Shown: positions 1 to 8,055, counted from the first letter of the stretch. The stretch is DNA of 34,187 nucleotides from an uncultured Clostridia bacterium (GCA_937959315.1 CALGRC010000205.1:1-34187), one strand, 5' to 3'. Notes: a model not told the origin generated them from the letters alone. Numbers and translations are program-made.

Positions 1-235
1 GGAGCAGGCTGGAAAAACCGATGCGCTCGCGCAGCTGCAGGCCGCTCTGCGCACACCGGACGGCCAGAAAGCCGCCCGAATTATTTCCGACCGGCATGCC
101 GCCGATCTGGAGCGCGCCGCGCAGGCCGCGCAGCGCGGCGATATGGGAGAGGCCGCCCGTCTGGCGCGGCAGCTGATGCAAACCCAGGAAGGTGCCAGCC
201 TTGCCGCACAGCTCAAGAAAATCTTCGGCAAATAA
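1..235 (+). CDS. Unknown protein, C-terminal part only (5' truncated by window edge)
   Basis: An open frame enters from the left edge (codons start at base 2) and ends at TAA 233-235, giving about 77 residues. The visible part is alanine/glutamine-rich and predicted helical, with repeated AAQ and ARLARQL-like segments, and ends in a basic KKIFGK tail. No catalytic motif is visible and I do not recognise the family. A GGAGG ribosome site directly follows the stop and serves the next gene, so the two look co-transcribed. The segment is clearly more GC-rich (about two thirds G+C in the first line) than the histidine genes to its right. It lies left of the hisF junction near 524-526 and may not belong to the same native locus as the rest of the window. 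Confidence 0.6.
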   Translation, partial: EQAGKTDALAQLQAALRTPDGQKAARIISDRHAADLERAAQAAQRGDMGEAARLARQLMQTQEGASLAAQLKKIFGK

Positions 236-247
236 GGAGGCTCCGCT

Positions 248-613
248 ATGGATAACGATTTGCTGTCCTCCTTGCTGAGCGACCCGGAAGCACTGCAAAA
301 CGCGATGAAAACCGTCTCCGGCATGCTGGGCGGTGCGGAGCAATCCGCGCCGTCCTCTGCCAACGAGTACGACCCGACCGCCGAGTGGATGGAGCGGGCG
401 CTGCCCGTATTCGGCGCGATTGTGCAGAGCGGACAGAGCGCGGTCAGACAAGAAAAGCGCGCCCTGTTGGGCGCGCTCAAACCCTTCGTCACCGATGAAG
501 TCGCTGGCCAGTTCGACCATGCCATGCGTTTGGTCAGCATGGCGCACCGCCCTTCCCGCATGCAATGGCCGACGCCAAATCCACCTTGCCGTCATACAGC
601 GCGCGGCCGATGA
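248..613 (+). CDS. Unknown protein with its 3' end replaced at a junction (chimeric ORF)
   Basis: Starts at ATG 248 with GGAGG at 236-240, 12 bases after the previous stop. Residues 1-92 look like a genuine small protein: a short helical N-terminus, a low-complexity Ser/Ala/Asn linker around residues 33-41, then a helical region with a KPF motif. From about residue 93 the frame runs antisense through the start of hisF and the 3' end of hisA, and the tail becomes a non-protein-like Pro/Arg/His sequence. The annotated C-terminus is therefore probably artificial and the native gene has lost its end. The family is not recognised. The real coding part is about 248-525; the remainder to TGA at 613 is read-through. 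Confidence 0.5.
   Translation: MDNDLLSSLLSDPEALQNAMKTVSGMLGGAEQSAPSSANEYDPTAEWMERALPVFGAIVQSGQSAVRQEKRALLGALKPFVTDEVAGQFDHAMRLVSMAHRPSRMQWPTPNPPCRHTARGR
526..540 (-). pseudogene. hisF: hisF 5' remnant (five codons)
   Basis: On the minus strand an ATG at 540-538 overlaps the hisA stop codon (ATGCTGA) and begins M-L-T-K-R. This is the start of bacterial HisF, the cyclase subunit of imidazole glycerol phosphate synthase, whose proteins typically begin M-[LI]-[TA]-K-R-I-I-P-C-L-D. hisF is also the gene expected immediately after hisA. After Arg5 the frame no longer reads as HisF, so the gene is cut at about 524-526. The match is short, and the call rests on the combination of sequence, position and stop/start overlap. 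Confidence 0.6.
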
Positions 614-1262
614 TGACGCCTGACACGCCGGTATGTAGCAGAGCTTCCACATCGCCCAGGCCGCCCACGCCGCCCGAGGCGATCACGTCCGCGTCCACTG
701 CAGCGGCCATCTCCCGCATGGCGTCCAAATTGGGCCCGGACAGCATGCCGTCGGTGGCAATATCGGTATAAATAATGGTTTTTGCGCCCAGGCTGACAGC
801 TTGCTTTGCAAATTCCACCGCGCCGTCGCCGCATACCTGTTCCCAGCCGGATACCGCCACCTTGCCGTTTTTTGCGTCAATGCCCACCACGATTTTATCG
901 CCGTATTTTTGCAGCATTTGTGCTAAAAAGTTCTTGTCCTGCACCGCTTTTGTACCCAGGATCACGCGTGATACGCCGGCGTCCAGATAGGTTCGGATGG
1001 TGTCTTCATCCCGGATACCGCCGCCTATTTGCATGGGGACGTTCAGCGCGCCTGCGATGGCGGATACGGCGGAAAAGTTGAGCGCACTGCCGCCCCGCGC
1101 GCCGTCTAAATCGACGACGTGCAAAAACTGCGCGCCCGCGTCCTGCCACTGCTTGGCCATTTGCGCCGGGTTATCTGAAAAAACAGTGCAGTCGTCATAC
1201 CGCCCTTGCCGCAGCCGTACGCACTTGCCGTCCAAAAGGTCGATGGCCGGATAGATTGTCAT
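534..1262 (-). CDS. hisA: HisA, phosphoribosylformimino-5-aminoimidazole carboxamide ribotide isomerase
   Basis: Catalyses the Amadori isomerisation of ProFAR to PRFAR, the fourth step of histidine synthesis, as a cytosolic (beta/alpha)8 barrel. The sequence opens TIYPAIDLLDGKCVRL with the expected catalytic Asp8, continues with a QIGGGIR phosphate-binding segment, a VVGIDAKNG strand carrying the second catalytic Asp, and ASGGVG and GVIIGRALY in the C-terminal phosphate site. The length of about 242 residues is normal. I place the start at ATG 1262 because the AGGGGG ribosome site sits 7 bases upstream; an ATG at 1268 is also in frame but too close to it. The stop overlaps the hisF start. It is the last intact gene of the hisZ-hisG-hisH-hisA run. 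Confidence 0.95.
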   Translation of the reverse strand: MTIYPAIDLLDGKCVRLRQGRYDDCTVFSDNPAQMAKQWQDAGAQFLHVVDLDGARGGSALNFSAVSAIAGALNVPMQIGGGIRDEDTIRTYLDAGVSRVILGTKAVQDKNFLAQMLQKYGDKIVVGIDAKNGKVAVSGWEQVCGDGAVEFAKQAVSLGAKTIIYTDIATDGMLSGPNLDAMREMAAAVDADVIASGGVGGLGDVEALLHTGVSGVIIGRALYDGKVDLASAIACGKGGAPC

Positions 1263-1273
1263 ATGCATTCCCC

Positions 1274-1879
1274 CTATGCCAGTGTAGCAAAATTGTGTAA
1301 TATTTGCAGCCCCACATCCGAGCTTTTTTCGGGATGGAACTGCGTGGCGTACAGGTTGCCCGCCTCGTATGCTGCGTCAATGGTCACGCCATACTGCACG
1401 GTGGCCGCCACTTCTGATTTATCCGCCGCGTCCAGATAATAGGAGTGGACAAAGTAGACATAACTGCCGCTTTTTATGCCGTGCAGCAAATTCCCCTGCT
1501 TGGTGACGGTAATATCGTTCCAGCCAATCTGCGGCACCTTGCGTCCGCCGCCGCCGGGGATTTTTTTGATGCGGCCTTTTAAAAGCCCGAGGCCTGCCGC
1601 ATTGCCCTCCTCGCTGGTTTCAAATAATAGCTGAAGCCCCAGGCAAATGCCCAGCAGCGGCTTCCCGGCTTTCGCCTGCTCATGCAGGAACCCATCCATG
1701 CCGCGGTTTGTCAGTTCCCGCATAGCGTCGGCAAACGCGCCGACGCCGGGTAGAATCAGTTTATCACAGCTTGCCAGAAATGGCAAGTCCGCGCTGGTTT
1801 TCACCTGATGGCCAAGTTTTTGGAAGGCCTTTTCCACGCTTTTCAGGTTGCCCGCGCCATAGTCGATAATGCCAATCAT
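1274..1879 (-). CDS. hisH: HisH, glutamine amidotransferase subunit of imidazole glycerol phosphate synthase
   Basis: Class I glutaminase that releases ammonia from glutamine and channels it to HisF, which forms imidazole glycerol phosphate and AICAR. The protein has 201 residues, the usual size. Visible features are the N-terminal IDYGAGNL, the nucleophile Cys79 in LLGICLGLQLLF, and the rest of the triad, His182 and Glu184, in FHPEKSS. Its start overlaps the hisG stop by four bases (ATGA), so translation is coupled. Its partner HisF is reduced to a stub at the left end of this operon, so HisH has no intact partner within the window. hisD and hisB, often found between hisG and hisH in related operons, are absent here. 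Confidence 0.95.
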   Translation of the reverse strand: MIGIIDYGAGNLKSVEKAFQKLGHQVKTSADLPFLASCDKLILPGVGAFADAMRELTNRGMDGFLHEQAKAGKPLLGICLGLQLLFETSEEGNAAGLGLLKGRIKKIPGGGGRKVPQIGWNDITVTKQGNLLHGIKSGSYVYFVHSYYLDAADKSEVAATVQYGVTIDAAYEAGNLYATQFHPEKSSDVGLQILHNFATLA

Positions 1880-2538
1880 GCCATATCCCTCCGCCGTGCC
1901 GTTTCCCGCCGCACTGCGTCTACAATATGCAATATGCGGTCCTTTTCCATTTTCATGCTCACCCGGTTGACCACCAGCCGCGCGCTGATGGGGGTGATAT
2001 CCTCCAGCACCTCTAACCCGTTTTCTTTGAGTGTTTTGCCGCTTTCCACAATGTCCACAATGACGTCAGACAGCCCCACCAGCGGCGCCAGTTCTATCGA
2101 ACCGGTCAATTTGATTAAATCGATGGTCTGGCCGCGTTTAAATTCAAAATAATCCCGCGCGATGTTGGGGTATTTGGTAGCAACGCGCATGTTGTTGATT
2201 TTGGAAAGCTGCCCTTTGAGCTCCTTTGGCCCGGCGACTGCCATTTTGCATTTGCCGAAGCCCAAATCTACCATTTCATATAAATTGCGGCCTTCCTCCA
2301 CCAGCGTGTCGCTGCCTGCCACGCCCAAGTCTGCCGCGCCGTATTCCACATAGGTGGGCACGTCGCCGGCCTTGACCAGAATAAATTTCAAGCCGTATTC
2401 TTCGTTAGAGAAGATAAGCCTGCGCGATTTTTCCCGCATTTCCGGGCAGGAAATGCCGATTTTTTCAAACAAATCCATGGAGAGCTCTGCCAGCCGCCCT
2501 TTTGCCAGCGCAATTACCAAATCCTTTTTCCCGTTCAT
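1876..2538 (-). CDS. hisG: HisG, ATP phosphoribosyltransferase, short form
   Basis: Catalyses the first committed step of histidine synthesis, condensing ATP and PRPP to phosphoribosyl-ATP. At 220 residues it is the short form, which lacks the C-terminal regulatory domain and needs HisZ as a regulatory partner; hisZ lies immediately upstream. Conserved features include the N-terminal LVIALAKGRL, the GAADLGVAGSDTL segment, and a PRPP-loop region around GLSDVIVDIVESGKTL. The start overlaps the hisZ stop by four bases (ATGA), and the hisG stop overlaps hisH in the same way. In this family histidine feedback acts through the HisG-HisZ complex. Confidence 0.95.
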   Translation of the reverse strand: MNGKKDLVIALAKGRLAELSMDLFEKIGISCPEMREKSRRLIFSNEEYGLKFILVKAGDVPTYVEYGAADLGVAGSDTLVEEGRNLYEMVDLGFGKCKMAVAGPKELKGQLSKINNMRVATKYPNIARDYFEFKRGQTIDLIKLTGSIELAPLVGLSDVIVDIVESGKTLKENGLEVLEDITPISARLVVNRVSMKMEKDRILHIVDAVRRETARRRDMA

Positions 2539-3794
2539 TGGGCCGCACCTCCTGCCAGCTTTTCATAGGTGGTGACCTGTTCGGTTCCGTTTTTCAAATC
2601 GATGATACGGACCGTTTCCCCTTCGATAGCCACTACGCCGCCAATGCCTTTTTGCGCTGCATAGGCTTTTGCACCGCTCAAATCGTCATCCAGATAGGTT
2701 TCCACCGCCATACCGTCTTGCCGGAAATAGGCGCCGAGCTGGAACCCCCGCGCCCGGCTGGCTTTGTCGTAGGCAATCAGCGTATCTGCCGCCACAGTGG
2801 GGACAGCCTTATTTTGAAAGATGAGCGCCGACAGCAGCCGGTCGATACCAATCGCTACGCCGGTGGCCTGGAGATTCGCTCCGAATTCGCCCAAAAGCGC
2901 GTCGTACCGCCCGCCGCCGCACACAGAAAAGCCGACGCCATGGGTGAAGCCCTTGAAAATTAGGCCGGTGTAGTAGTTCAAATCCTGTACCATTCCCAAA
3001 TCAATGGATACGGCATCTTCCAAGCCGTAGTCGCTTAAAATTTCATATACTTCCTTGAGGTTCTCCAGCGCGGCCTTGGCAGGTGTGTCCAGCCAGCTGC
3101 GGTCGATGCCGTCGATAACCTCAATGCCGCCAAACAGCGACGGCAGGCTGGCGCATAGGGCTTTGAGGCCGTCGCTGATGGGATAGCCGGAGAGCAGCTC
3201 CTCTATGGCAAGGCTGTCCTTGCGGTCCACCAGCGCGCGCAGCGTTTCCGTGTCCGTTTGGTTCAAGCCGGCCTGTGCGCACAGCCCTTTAAAGAAGCCC
3301 ACCTGTCCAATATCCAGCTGGAAATTTTGCAGCCCTGCCGCCGTCAGCGCCTGAATGGTGGCTGCCACCACTTCGGCATCCGCCATGGCGCCCCCCGCGC
3401 CCAAAAGCTCTAGGCCGCACTGGGTAAATTCCCGCAGGATGGCCCCGCTGCCGCCCTGCGCGCTGCGGAACGCATTGCCGGAATAGCACAGCCGCAGCGG
3501 AAGGGTCTGGCCTTTGAGCTTGGTTGCCGCCATACGGGCCACCGGTGTGGTGAGGTCAGGCCGCAGCACCAAAATGCGTCCCTGCGCGTCGAAAAACTTG
3601 AACATAGCCTGCTGGTCAATGTTGCCCGCGTTGGTTTCAAACACATCATAAAATTCAAAAGTGGGCGTTTCTACGCTGTGGTAGCCAAACGACCGGAAGA
3701 CATCCATGATGGTGCCCACTGCCTCTTGTTTTGCTGCCGTTTCTTCGCACAGCCGGTCTGCTGTACCCTCGGGTGTATGCAAAGACCATTTCAT
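2535..3794 (-). CDS. hisZ: HisZ, ATP phosphoribosyltransferase regulatory subunit
   Basis: A histidyl-tRNA-synthetase-like protein that does not charge tRNA but binds short-form HisG and confers activity and histidine feedback. The 419 residues carry class II synthetase features: motif 2 (PLRLCYSGNAFRSA), a motif-3-like region around GGGRYDALLGEFG, and a C-terminal segment resembling an anticodon-binding domain. Its place ahead of a short-form hisG distinguishes it from hisS. GGGAGG stands 8 bases before ATG 3794, and a consensus promoter lies 57 to 85 bases upstream. The leader is only about 50 bases long, too short for a T-box, so no leader-based histidine control is visible. Confidence 0.93.
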   Translation of the reverse strand: MKWSLHTPEGTADRLCEETAAKQEAVGTIMDVFRSFGYHSVETPTFEFYDVFETNAGNIDQQAMFKFFDAQGRILVLRPDLTTPVARMAATKLKGQTLPLRLCYSGNAFRSAQGGSGAILREFTQCGLELLGAGGAMADAEVVAATIQALTAAGLQNFQLDIGQVGFFKGLCAQAGLNQTDTETLRALVDRKDSLAIEELLSGYPISDGLKALCASLPSLFGGIEVIDGIDRSWLDTPAKAALENLKEVYEILSDYGLEDAVSIDLGMVQDLNYYTGLIFKGFTHGVGFSVCGGGRYDALLGEFGANLQATGVAIGIDRLLSALIFQNKAVPTVAADTLIAYDKASRARGFQLGAYFRQDGMAVETYLDDDLSGAKAYAAQKGIGGVVAIEGETVRIIDLKNGTEQVTTYEKLAGGAAQ

Positions 3795-3850
3795 ATCAAA
3801 ATCCTCCCAGCCAATACTTTATCTTGGTAAATCACTAAAGCATTGGGTTT

Positions 3851-3879
3851 ATTATACCTGCTTTTTCATCATTTGTCAA
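3851..3879 (-). promoter_or_regulatory. Vegetative promoter of the his operon
   Basis: On the minus strand, TTGACA at 3879-3874 and TATAAT at 3856-3851 are separated by exactly 17 bases, a full sigma-A consensus. Transcription would begin near 3844, leaving a leader of about 50 bases before hisZ. Confidence 0.85.
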
Positions 3880-3951
3880 GAAGAAAAAAGGGTTTTTTCA
3901 AAATGTGGCGAATGTTATACAGATGGAAAAATGAGAAATGGGGGAGTCGCC

Positions 3952-4338
3952 ATGATAAATTTGAAGAAAAACAGCTATTTACAGGTGAAAAACGTCCTTT
4001 GCGAGGGGACGGCTGTAAATGGCAATCTCTATTTAAAGGAAACCATCAAATTTGACGGTGAGCTGCAGGGAGATATCACCAGCGAAGCTGATGTTGTAAT
4101 TGGCGCAGCGGCAACGGTCAATGGAAATATCACGGCAGGCAATGTTATCATTTCCGGCAAGGTAACTGGGAATGTTTCTGCATCAGGCCAGTTTTGCCTG
4201 ACCAAAACGGGCAGCTTAAAGGGCAATATCCAGGCTGCCAGCTTGGTGGTGGAGGATGGTGCGGTGCTGCAGGGAATCAGCGAAAGCCGGGTACAGCCTT
4301 CGGCGAAAAAACAAGACGCGGGGCAGGCAAACGCATAG
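3952..4338 (+). CDS. Bactofilin-family (DUF583) polymer-forming cytoskeletal protein
   Basis: Bactofilins self-assemble into nucleotide-independent filaments of a right-handed beta-helix and act as scaffolds at the membrane, often for envelope synthesis. The 128-residue protein shows the typical short hydrophobic repeats with G/N turns from about residue 20 to 110 (for example GNLYLKETIKFDGELQGDI and GNVIISGKVTGNVSASG), flanked by a short N-terminus and a polar, charged C-terminal tail. The start at ATG 3952 is chosen because GGGGGAG lies 5 bases upstream; the frame stays open further upstream only as an antisense shadow of hisZ. It is monocistronic, ending at a strong terminator. No partner gene is adjacent, so its specific role cannot be told. 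Confidence 0.85.
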   Translation: MINLKKNSYLQVKNVLCEGTAVNGNLYLKETIKFDGELQGDITSEADVVIGAAATVNGNITAGNVIISGKVTGNVSASGQFCLTKTGSLKGNIQAASLVVEDGAVLQGISESRVQPSAKKQDAGQANA

Positions 4339-4374
4339 TAAAATCCCCTTCCGGACGCCCGGAAGGGGATTTTA
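4339..4374 (+). terminator. Intrinsic terminator after the bactofilin gene
   Basis: A 16-bp perfect stem (4339-4354 with 4359-4374) closes a 4-base ACGC loop, with a GC-rich core and an A-rich left and T-rich right base. It abuts the bactofilin stop codon. Confidence 0.85.
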
Positions 4375-4375
4375 C

Positions 4376-4404
4376 TTGTAAAAATAACCGGTTTGGTGTA
4401 AAAT
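4376..4404 (+). promoter_or_regulatory. Promoter of the cysteine desulfurase-thiI-cinA operon
   Basis: TTGTAA (4376-4381), a 17-base spacer and TAAAAT (4399-4404) lie directly after the bactofilin terminator and 31 bases before the start codon. Confidence 0.65.
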
Positions 4405-4435
4405 AAAAAAAGAGACAGGAAATAGGTGGGATAAA

Positions 4436-5578
4436 ATGGAAGCATATTTTGACCATGCTGCAACCACGCGGCCGTATGCCCAGGTGGCAGACGCGGTGCG
4501 GGAAGCCATGCTGGGGCTTTACGGGAACCCGTCTTCGCTGCATAGCCTTGGCAAAAAAGCAGAAGATGCAGTGACGCAGGCACGGCAGGCGGTTGCCGGA
4601 ATTTTAGGGTGCGGGCAGCAGGAGCTGTATTTTACCAGCGGCGGCACCGAAGGCAACAATCTGGCGCTGATTGGCTACTGCGTGGCAAACAAGCGGCGGG
4701 GCAACAAAATTGTGACAACGGCGATAGAGCATCCGGCGGTGTTGGAGCCGCTCAGGTGGCTGGAGACGCAGGGGTTTGCGGTGACCTATATTGCGCCTGA
4801 CAAAACCGGGGCGGTGCGTGCAGAAGATATCCTTGCGGCTGTGGATGAAAATACCATTTTGGTGAGCTGTATGGCGGCCAACAATGAAACGGGGGCGGTG
4901 AACCCTGTTGCAGAACTTGCCGCGGGGCTGGATAAAAACCGGACTGCCCTGCATGTAGATGCGGTGCAGGCGTTTTGTAAGCTGGACTGCCATATTAAAA
5001 GGCTGGGTGCGGATTTGCTGACGGTATCTTCCCATAAAATCCACGGCCCTAACGGCGTAGGCGCGCTGTATGTGCGGCGCGGGCTAAAAATATCGCCGGT
5101 GGAATTTGGCGGCGGGCAGGAGCGGGGCCTGCGCTCCGGCACCGAAAATGTGGCTGGGATCGTCGGGTTTGCACAGGCGGCGGCTTTGGCGGCTTCCAGC
5201 CGGGAGCAGGACATGGCGCATTGTATGGCGCTGAAAATGCAGCTTTTAGAGGCGCTGTCCTCCATGGAAGGCGTGCTTGTCAATTCGCCGGACGATGCGC
5301 TGCCTACGGTAATCAGCCTGGCCTTTCCGCCGGTAAAGGCAGAGGTGCTGCTGCATGTGCTGGAATCGCACGGGATTTATGTATCCACCGGGTCGGCCTG
5401 CCATTCGCGCAGCAAGGGGCGCAGCCATGTGCTGGCGGCCATGGGGCTGAAGCCTGCGGTCATTGACAGCACCATCCGTGTGAGCCTGAGCGGGGGAAAT
5501 ACCGCGGAAGAAGTGGAATATCTGGCGCAGGTTTTGCGGGAAGAGGTGCCAATTTTAATGAAAGTGATGGGAAAATAG
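4436..5578 (+). CDS. Cysteine desulfurase (NifS/IscS-like), likely sulfur donor to ThiI
   Basis: PLP-dependent enzyme converting cysteine to alanine and an enzyme-bound persulfide. The 380 residues contain the N-terminal YFDHAATT, the cofactor region TSGGTEGNNLA, the Schiff-base lysine (about Lys201) in SSHKIHGPNG, GGGQERGLRSGTENV, and the persulfide loop STGSACHSRSKG with Cys322. That loop is the longer, class I type. The gene is followed after 3 bases by thiI, an arrangement like the dedicated NifZ-ThiI pair of Bacillus. I therefore infer tRNA 4-thiouridine synthesis as its main role rather than general Fe-S assembly; no iscU or sufU is present nearby. GGTGGG precedes the ATG by 5 bases. 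Confidence 0.92.
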   Translation: MEAYFDHAATTRPYAQVADAVREAMLGLYGNPSSLHSLGKKAEDAVTQARQAVAGILGCGQQELYFTSGGTEGNNLALIGYCVANKRRGNKIVTTAIEHPAVLEPLRWLETQGFAVTYIAPDKTGAVRAEDILAAVDENTILVSCMAANNETGAVNPVAELAAGLDKNRTALHVDAVQAFCKLDCHIKRLGADLLTVSSHKIHGPNGVGALYVRRGLKISPVEFGGGQERGLRSGTENVAGIVGFAQAAALAASSREQDMAHCMALKMQLLEALSSMEGVLVNSPDDALPTVISLAFPPVKAEVLLHVLESHGIYVSTGSACHSRSKGRSHVLAAMGLKPAVIDSTIRVSLSGGNTAEEVEYLAQVLREEVPILMKVMGK

Positions 5579-5581
5579 GAA

Positions 5582-6745
5582 ATGGAACGTATTCTTTTAA
5601 TCCGATATGGGGAAATCATATTAAAGGGGCTTAACCGCCCGGTATTTGAAGATATTTTGATGAAAAATATCCGCCGTGCCCTGCGCGCATTTGGGAAATT
5701 GGACATGAGCAGGTCGCAGGCGATTATCTATATCAAACCGGAAGAGGACGCGCAGATTGATGCAATGGTGCCGGTGCTGCAAAAGGTGTTTGGCGTGGTA
5801 TCGGTGGTGGTGGCATATCAGGTGCCAAAGAGCATGGATGCCATCCGGGAGGCGCTGGTTCCAGCACTGGCGCCATCGCTTGCGCAGGCTAAAACTTTCA
5901 AGGTGGAGGCAAAACGGTCGGACAAGCGGTTCCCGCTCAAATCGCCGCAGATTTGCGAGGAGGTGGGCGGCGATATTTTAGAGCGGTTCCCACACCTGGC
6001 AGTGGATGTACACCATCCTGATGTGACGGTGTACGTGGAAATCCGCGATGACAGCGCGTACCTGCATACCGGCCGAATTCCCGGTACGCGGGGGCTGCCC
6101 ACTGGCACCGGCGGACGGGCGGTGCTGCTGCTGTCGGGCGGCATTGACAGCCCTGTAGCAGGCTATTTGATGGGGCGCCGCGGGGTCAAACTGGAAGCGG
6201 TGCATTTTTTCAGCTATCCCTATACCAGTGACCGTGCAAAGGATAAGGTGCTCAAGCTCGCCAGCCTGTTATCCCCCTATTTAGGCGGCATACGGGTACA
6301 TATCGTCCCGTTTACCGATATCCAGCTTAAAATCCGGGAAAAGTGCCCGGAAGAGCATTTGACGCTCGTCATGCGGCGGTTTATGATGCAGATTGCAGAG
6401 CGGATTGCAAAGGCCAACGATTGCTCTGCACTCATTACCGGAGAGAGCCTGGGGCAGGTAGCCAGCCAGACCATCGGCGCGCTGGCGGTCACCAACGATG
6501 CGGTCAGTATGCCCATCTTGCAGCCGCTCATTGGGCTGGATAAGGATGATATTGTAGAGCTGGCGCGCAAAATTGGGACGTTTGAGACCTCTATTTTGCC
6601 GTATGAGGATTGCTGTACCGTTTTTACCCCGAAACATCCGGTAACCAAGCCAAAATTGGATAAAATCATCCGGTCGCAGTCCTATTTGGACAGTGAACCG
6701 TTGATACAGGCGGCAATTGACGGGGTAGAGATTGTGGAATGCTAA
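5582..6745 (+). CDS. thiI: ThiI, tRNA 4-thiouridine sulfurtransferase
   Basis: Adenylates uridine 8 of tRNA and replaces its oxygen with sulfur received as persulfide. The 387-residue protein has an N-terminal ferredoxin-like/THUMP region (about 1-165), then a PP-loop ATPase domain with SGGIDS at 185-190, and the GESLGQVASQT and PYEDCCTVF segments typical of ThiI. There is no C-terminal rhodanese domain, as in Bacillus ThiI, so sulfur transfer should run directly from the neighbouring cysteine desulfurase. It begins 3 bases after that gene's stop and ends at TAA 6743-6745, just before the cinA ribosome site. Without the rhodanese domain a role in thiamine thiazole synthesis is less likely. 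Confidence 0.95.
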   Translation: MERILLIRYGEIILKGLNRPVFEDILMKNIRRALRAFGKLDMSRSQAIIYIKPEEDAQIDAMVPVLQKVFGVVSVVVAYQVPKSMDAIREALVPALAPSLAQAKTFKVEAKRSDKRFPLKSPQICEEVGGDILERFPHLAVDVHHPDVTVYVEIRDDSAYLHTGRIPGTRGLPTGTGGRAVLLLSGGIDSPVAGYLMGRRGVKLEAVHFFSYPYTSDRAKDKVLKLASLLSPYLGGIRVHIVPFTDIQLKIREKCPEEHLTLVMRRFMMQIAERIAKANDCSALITGESLGQVASQTIGALAVTNDAVSMPILQPLIGLDKDDIVELARKIGTFETSILPYEDCCTVFTPKHPVTKPKLDKIIRSQSYLDSEPLIQAAIDGVEIVEC

Positions 6746-6763
6746 GTGAGGAGATGGAAGGAA

Positions 6764-8008
6764 ATGAATGCGGAAATCATCGCGGTGGGCACAGAGCTTT
6801 TGCTGGGGCAGATTGTCAACACCAACGCTAAATTTTTATCGGTGGAATTGTCTAAATTGGGTATCAATGTGTATTATCAAACGGTTGTCGGCGACAACGA
6901 AGAACGTCTGTTAGACGCGCTTTCCATTGCGTTTGGGCGGTGCGATATGGTAGTGCTGACCGGCGGGCTGGGGCCGACGGCAGACGATTTGACGAAAGAG
7001 ACGGTTGCAAAATATTTCGGGTTGGAGCTGGTGGAAGACAAAGCATCTTTAGATGCCATCTACGCGCGGTTTGAACGGGTGGGCGGGCAAATGGCGGAGT
7101 CTAACAAAAAACAGGCGATGATGCCAAAGGGCTGTACCATACTCAAAAACGACAATGGCACTGCGCCGGGGGCGATTGTAGAGCAGGATGGGAAGATTGC
7201 TGTTATTTTGCCCGGCCCGCCGTCTGAGATGGAGCCCATGTATGCCGCTAAAGTATATCCATGGCTGCGCAAGCGCTGCCCAGACCAGCTGTATTCCAAG
7301 GTGCTGCGGGTGTTTGGCGTGGGCGAGTCCATTTTGGAAGAGCGGCTGTCCGATTTGATTGCGTCGCAGACCGACCCGACCATTGCCCCCTATGCCAAAG
7401 AGGCGGAGGTGGAACTGCGGGTTACCACCCGTGCCAAAACCAAAGAAGAGGCGCTGGCGCGGATTGAACCGGTGGTCCGGCAGGTTCAGGACGCCGTACC
7501 GGGCTGTGTGTACGGATATGATGAGGATACGCTGGCAAGCGTATTGTTCCGGGTGCTGCAGCGCACCGACAAAACCATTGCTACGGCAGAATCATGTACC
7601 GGCGGCATGCTGGGCGAAGCGCTCACCTCAGTGCCGGGTATTTCAGCCTATTTTGGCTATGGGGTTGTCACCTATGCCAATGACGTCAAAGAAGAAATTT
7701 TGGGCGTCAAACATGAAACATTGACGGCGTATGGCGCGGTAAGCCGGGAAACCGCCATGGAAATGGCGGAAGGGCTGCTTTCCAAAAGCGGCGCGGACGT
7801 GGCGGTTTCGGTGACCGGGATTGCCGGACCGGACGGCGGGAGTGCGGAAAAACCGGTGGGGCTGGTGTATGTGGGATATGCCGACAGCGATGGTGTACGG
7901 GACTGCAAAGAGCTGCATTTGACCGGCGGCCGTGGGCGTATCCGCCGGGTGACTGTGAAACATGCGCTGGATTTGGTACGGCGGCATTTGTTGGAAAAAG
8001 AAGCGTAA
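6764..8008 (+). CDS. cinA: CinA, competence/damage-inducible protein with nicotinamide-nucleotide amidase domain
   Basis: Two-domain protein of about 414 residues, the normal size. The N-terminal MoaB/MogA-like (COG1058) domain shows GTELLLGQIVNTN and TGGLGPTADDLT; members of this domain family hydrolyse ADP-ribose. The C-terminal domain (from about residue 255), with ATAESCTGGMLGEALTSVPG and VTGIAGPDGG, is the NMN deamidase type that recycles pyridine nucleotides. I choose ATG 6764, preceded by GAGGAG; a GTG at 6746 directly after the thiI stop is in frame but lacks a ribosome site. cinA is often co-transcribed with recA in Firmicutes; here recA follows after 107 bases with its own promoter. 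Confidence 0.93.
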   Translation: MNAEIIAVGTELLLGQIVNTNAKFLSVELSKLGINVYYQTVVGDNEERLLDALSIAFGRCDMVVLTGGLGPTADDLTKETVAKYFGLELVEDKASLDAIYARFERVGGQMAESNKKQAMMPKGCTILKNDNGTAPGAIVEQDGKIAVILPGPPSEMEPMYAAKVYPWLRKRCPDQLYSKVLRVFGVGESILEERLSDLIASQTDPTIAPYAKEAEVELRVTTRAKTKEEALARIEPVVRQVQDAVPGCVYGYDEDTLASVLFRVLQRTDKTIATAESCTGGMLGEALTSVPGISAYFGYGVVTYANDVKEEILGVKHETLTAYGAVSRETAMEMAEGLLSKSGADVAVSVTGIAGPDGGSAEKPVGLVYVGYADSDGVRDCKELHLTGGRGRIRRVTVKHALDLVRRHLLEKEA

Positions 8009-8055
8009 TTGATATAAAAAACCTTCCCGGGCGGTAAGGGGCAGTCAAAAAACTG

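Noticed and set aside
3795..3850. T-box or histidine riboswitch ahead of hisZ
   Set aside because: The consensus promoter leaves a leader of only about 50 bases, too short for a T-box, and no T-box core is visible.
3706..3951. N-terminal extension of the bactofilin frame into hisZ
   Set aside because: Antisense to hisZ and across its promoter; the ribosome site before ATG 3952 and family length fit the shorter form.
8009..8055. Terminator between cinA and recA
   Set aside because: The CCTTCCCGGGCGGTAAGG region forms only a short broken stem and is not followed by a T-run.
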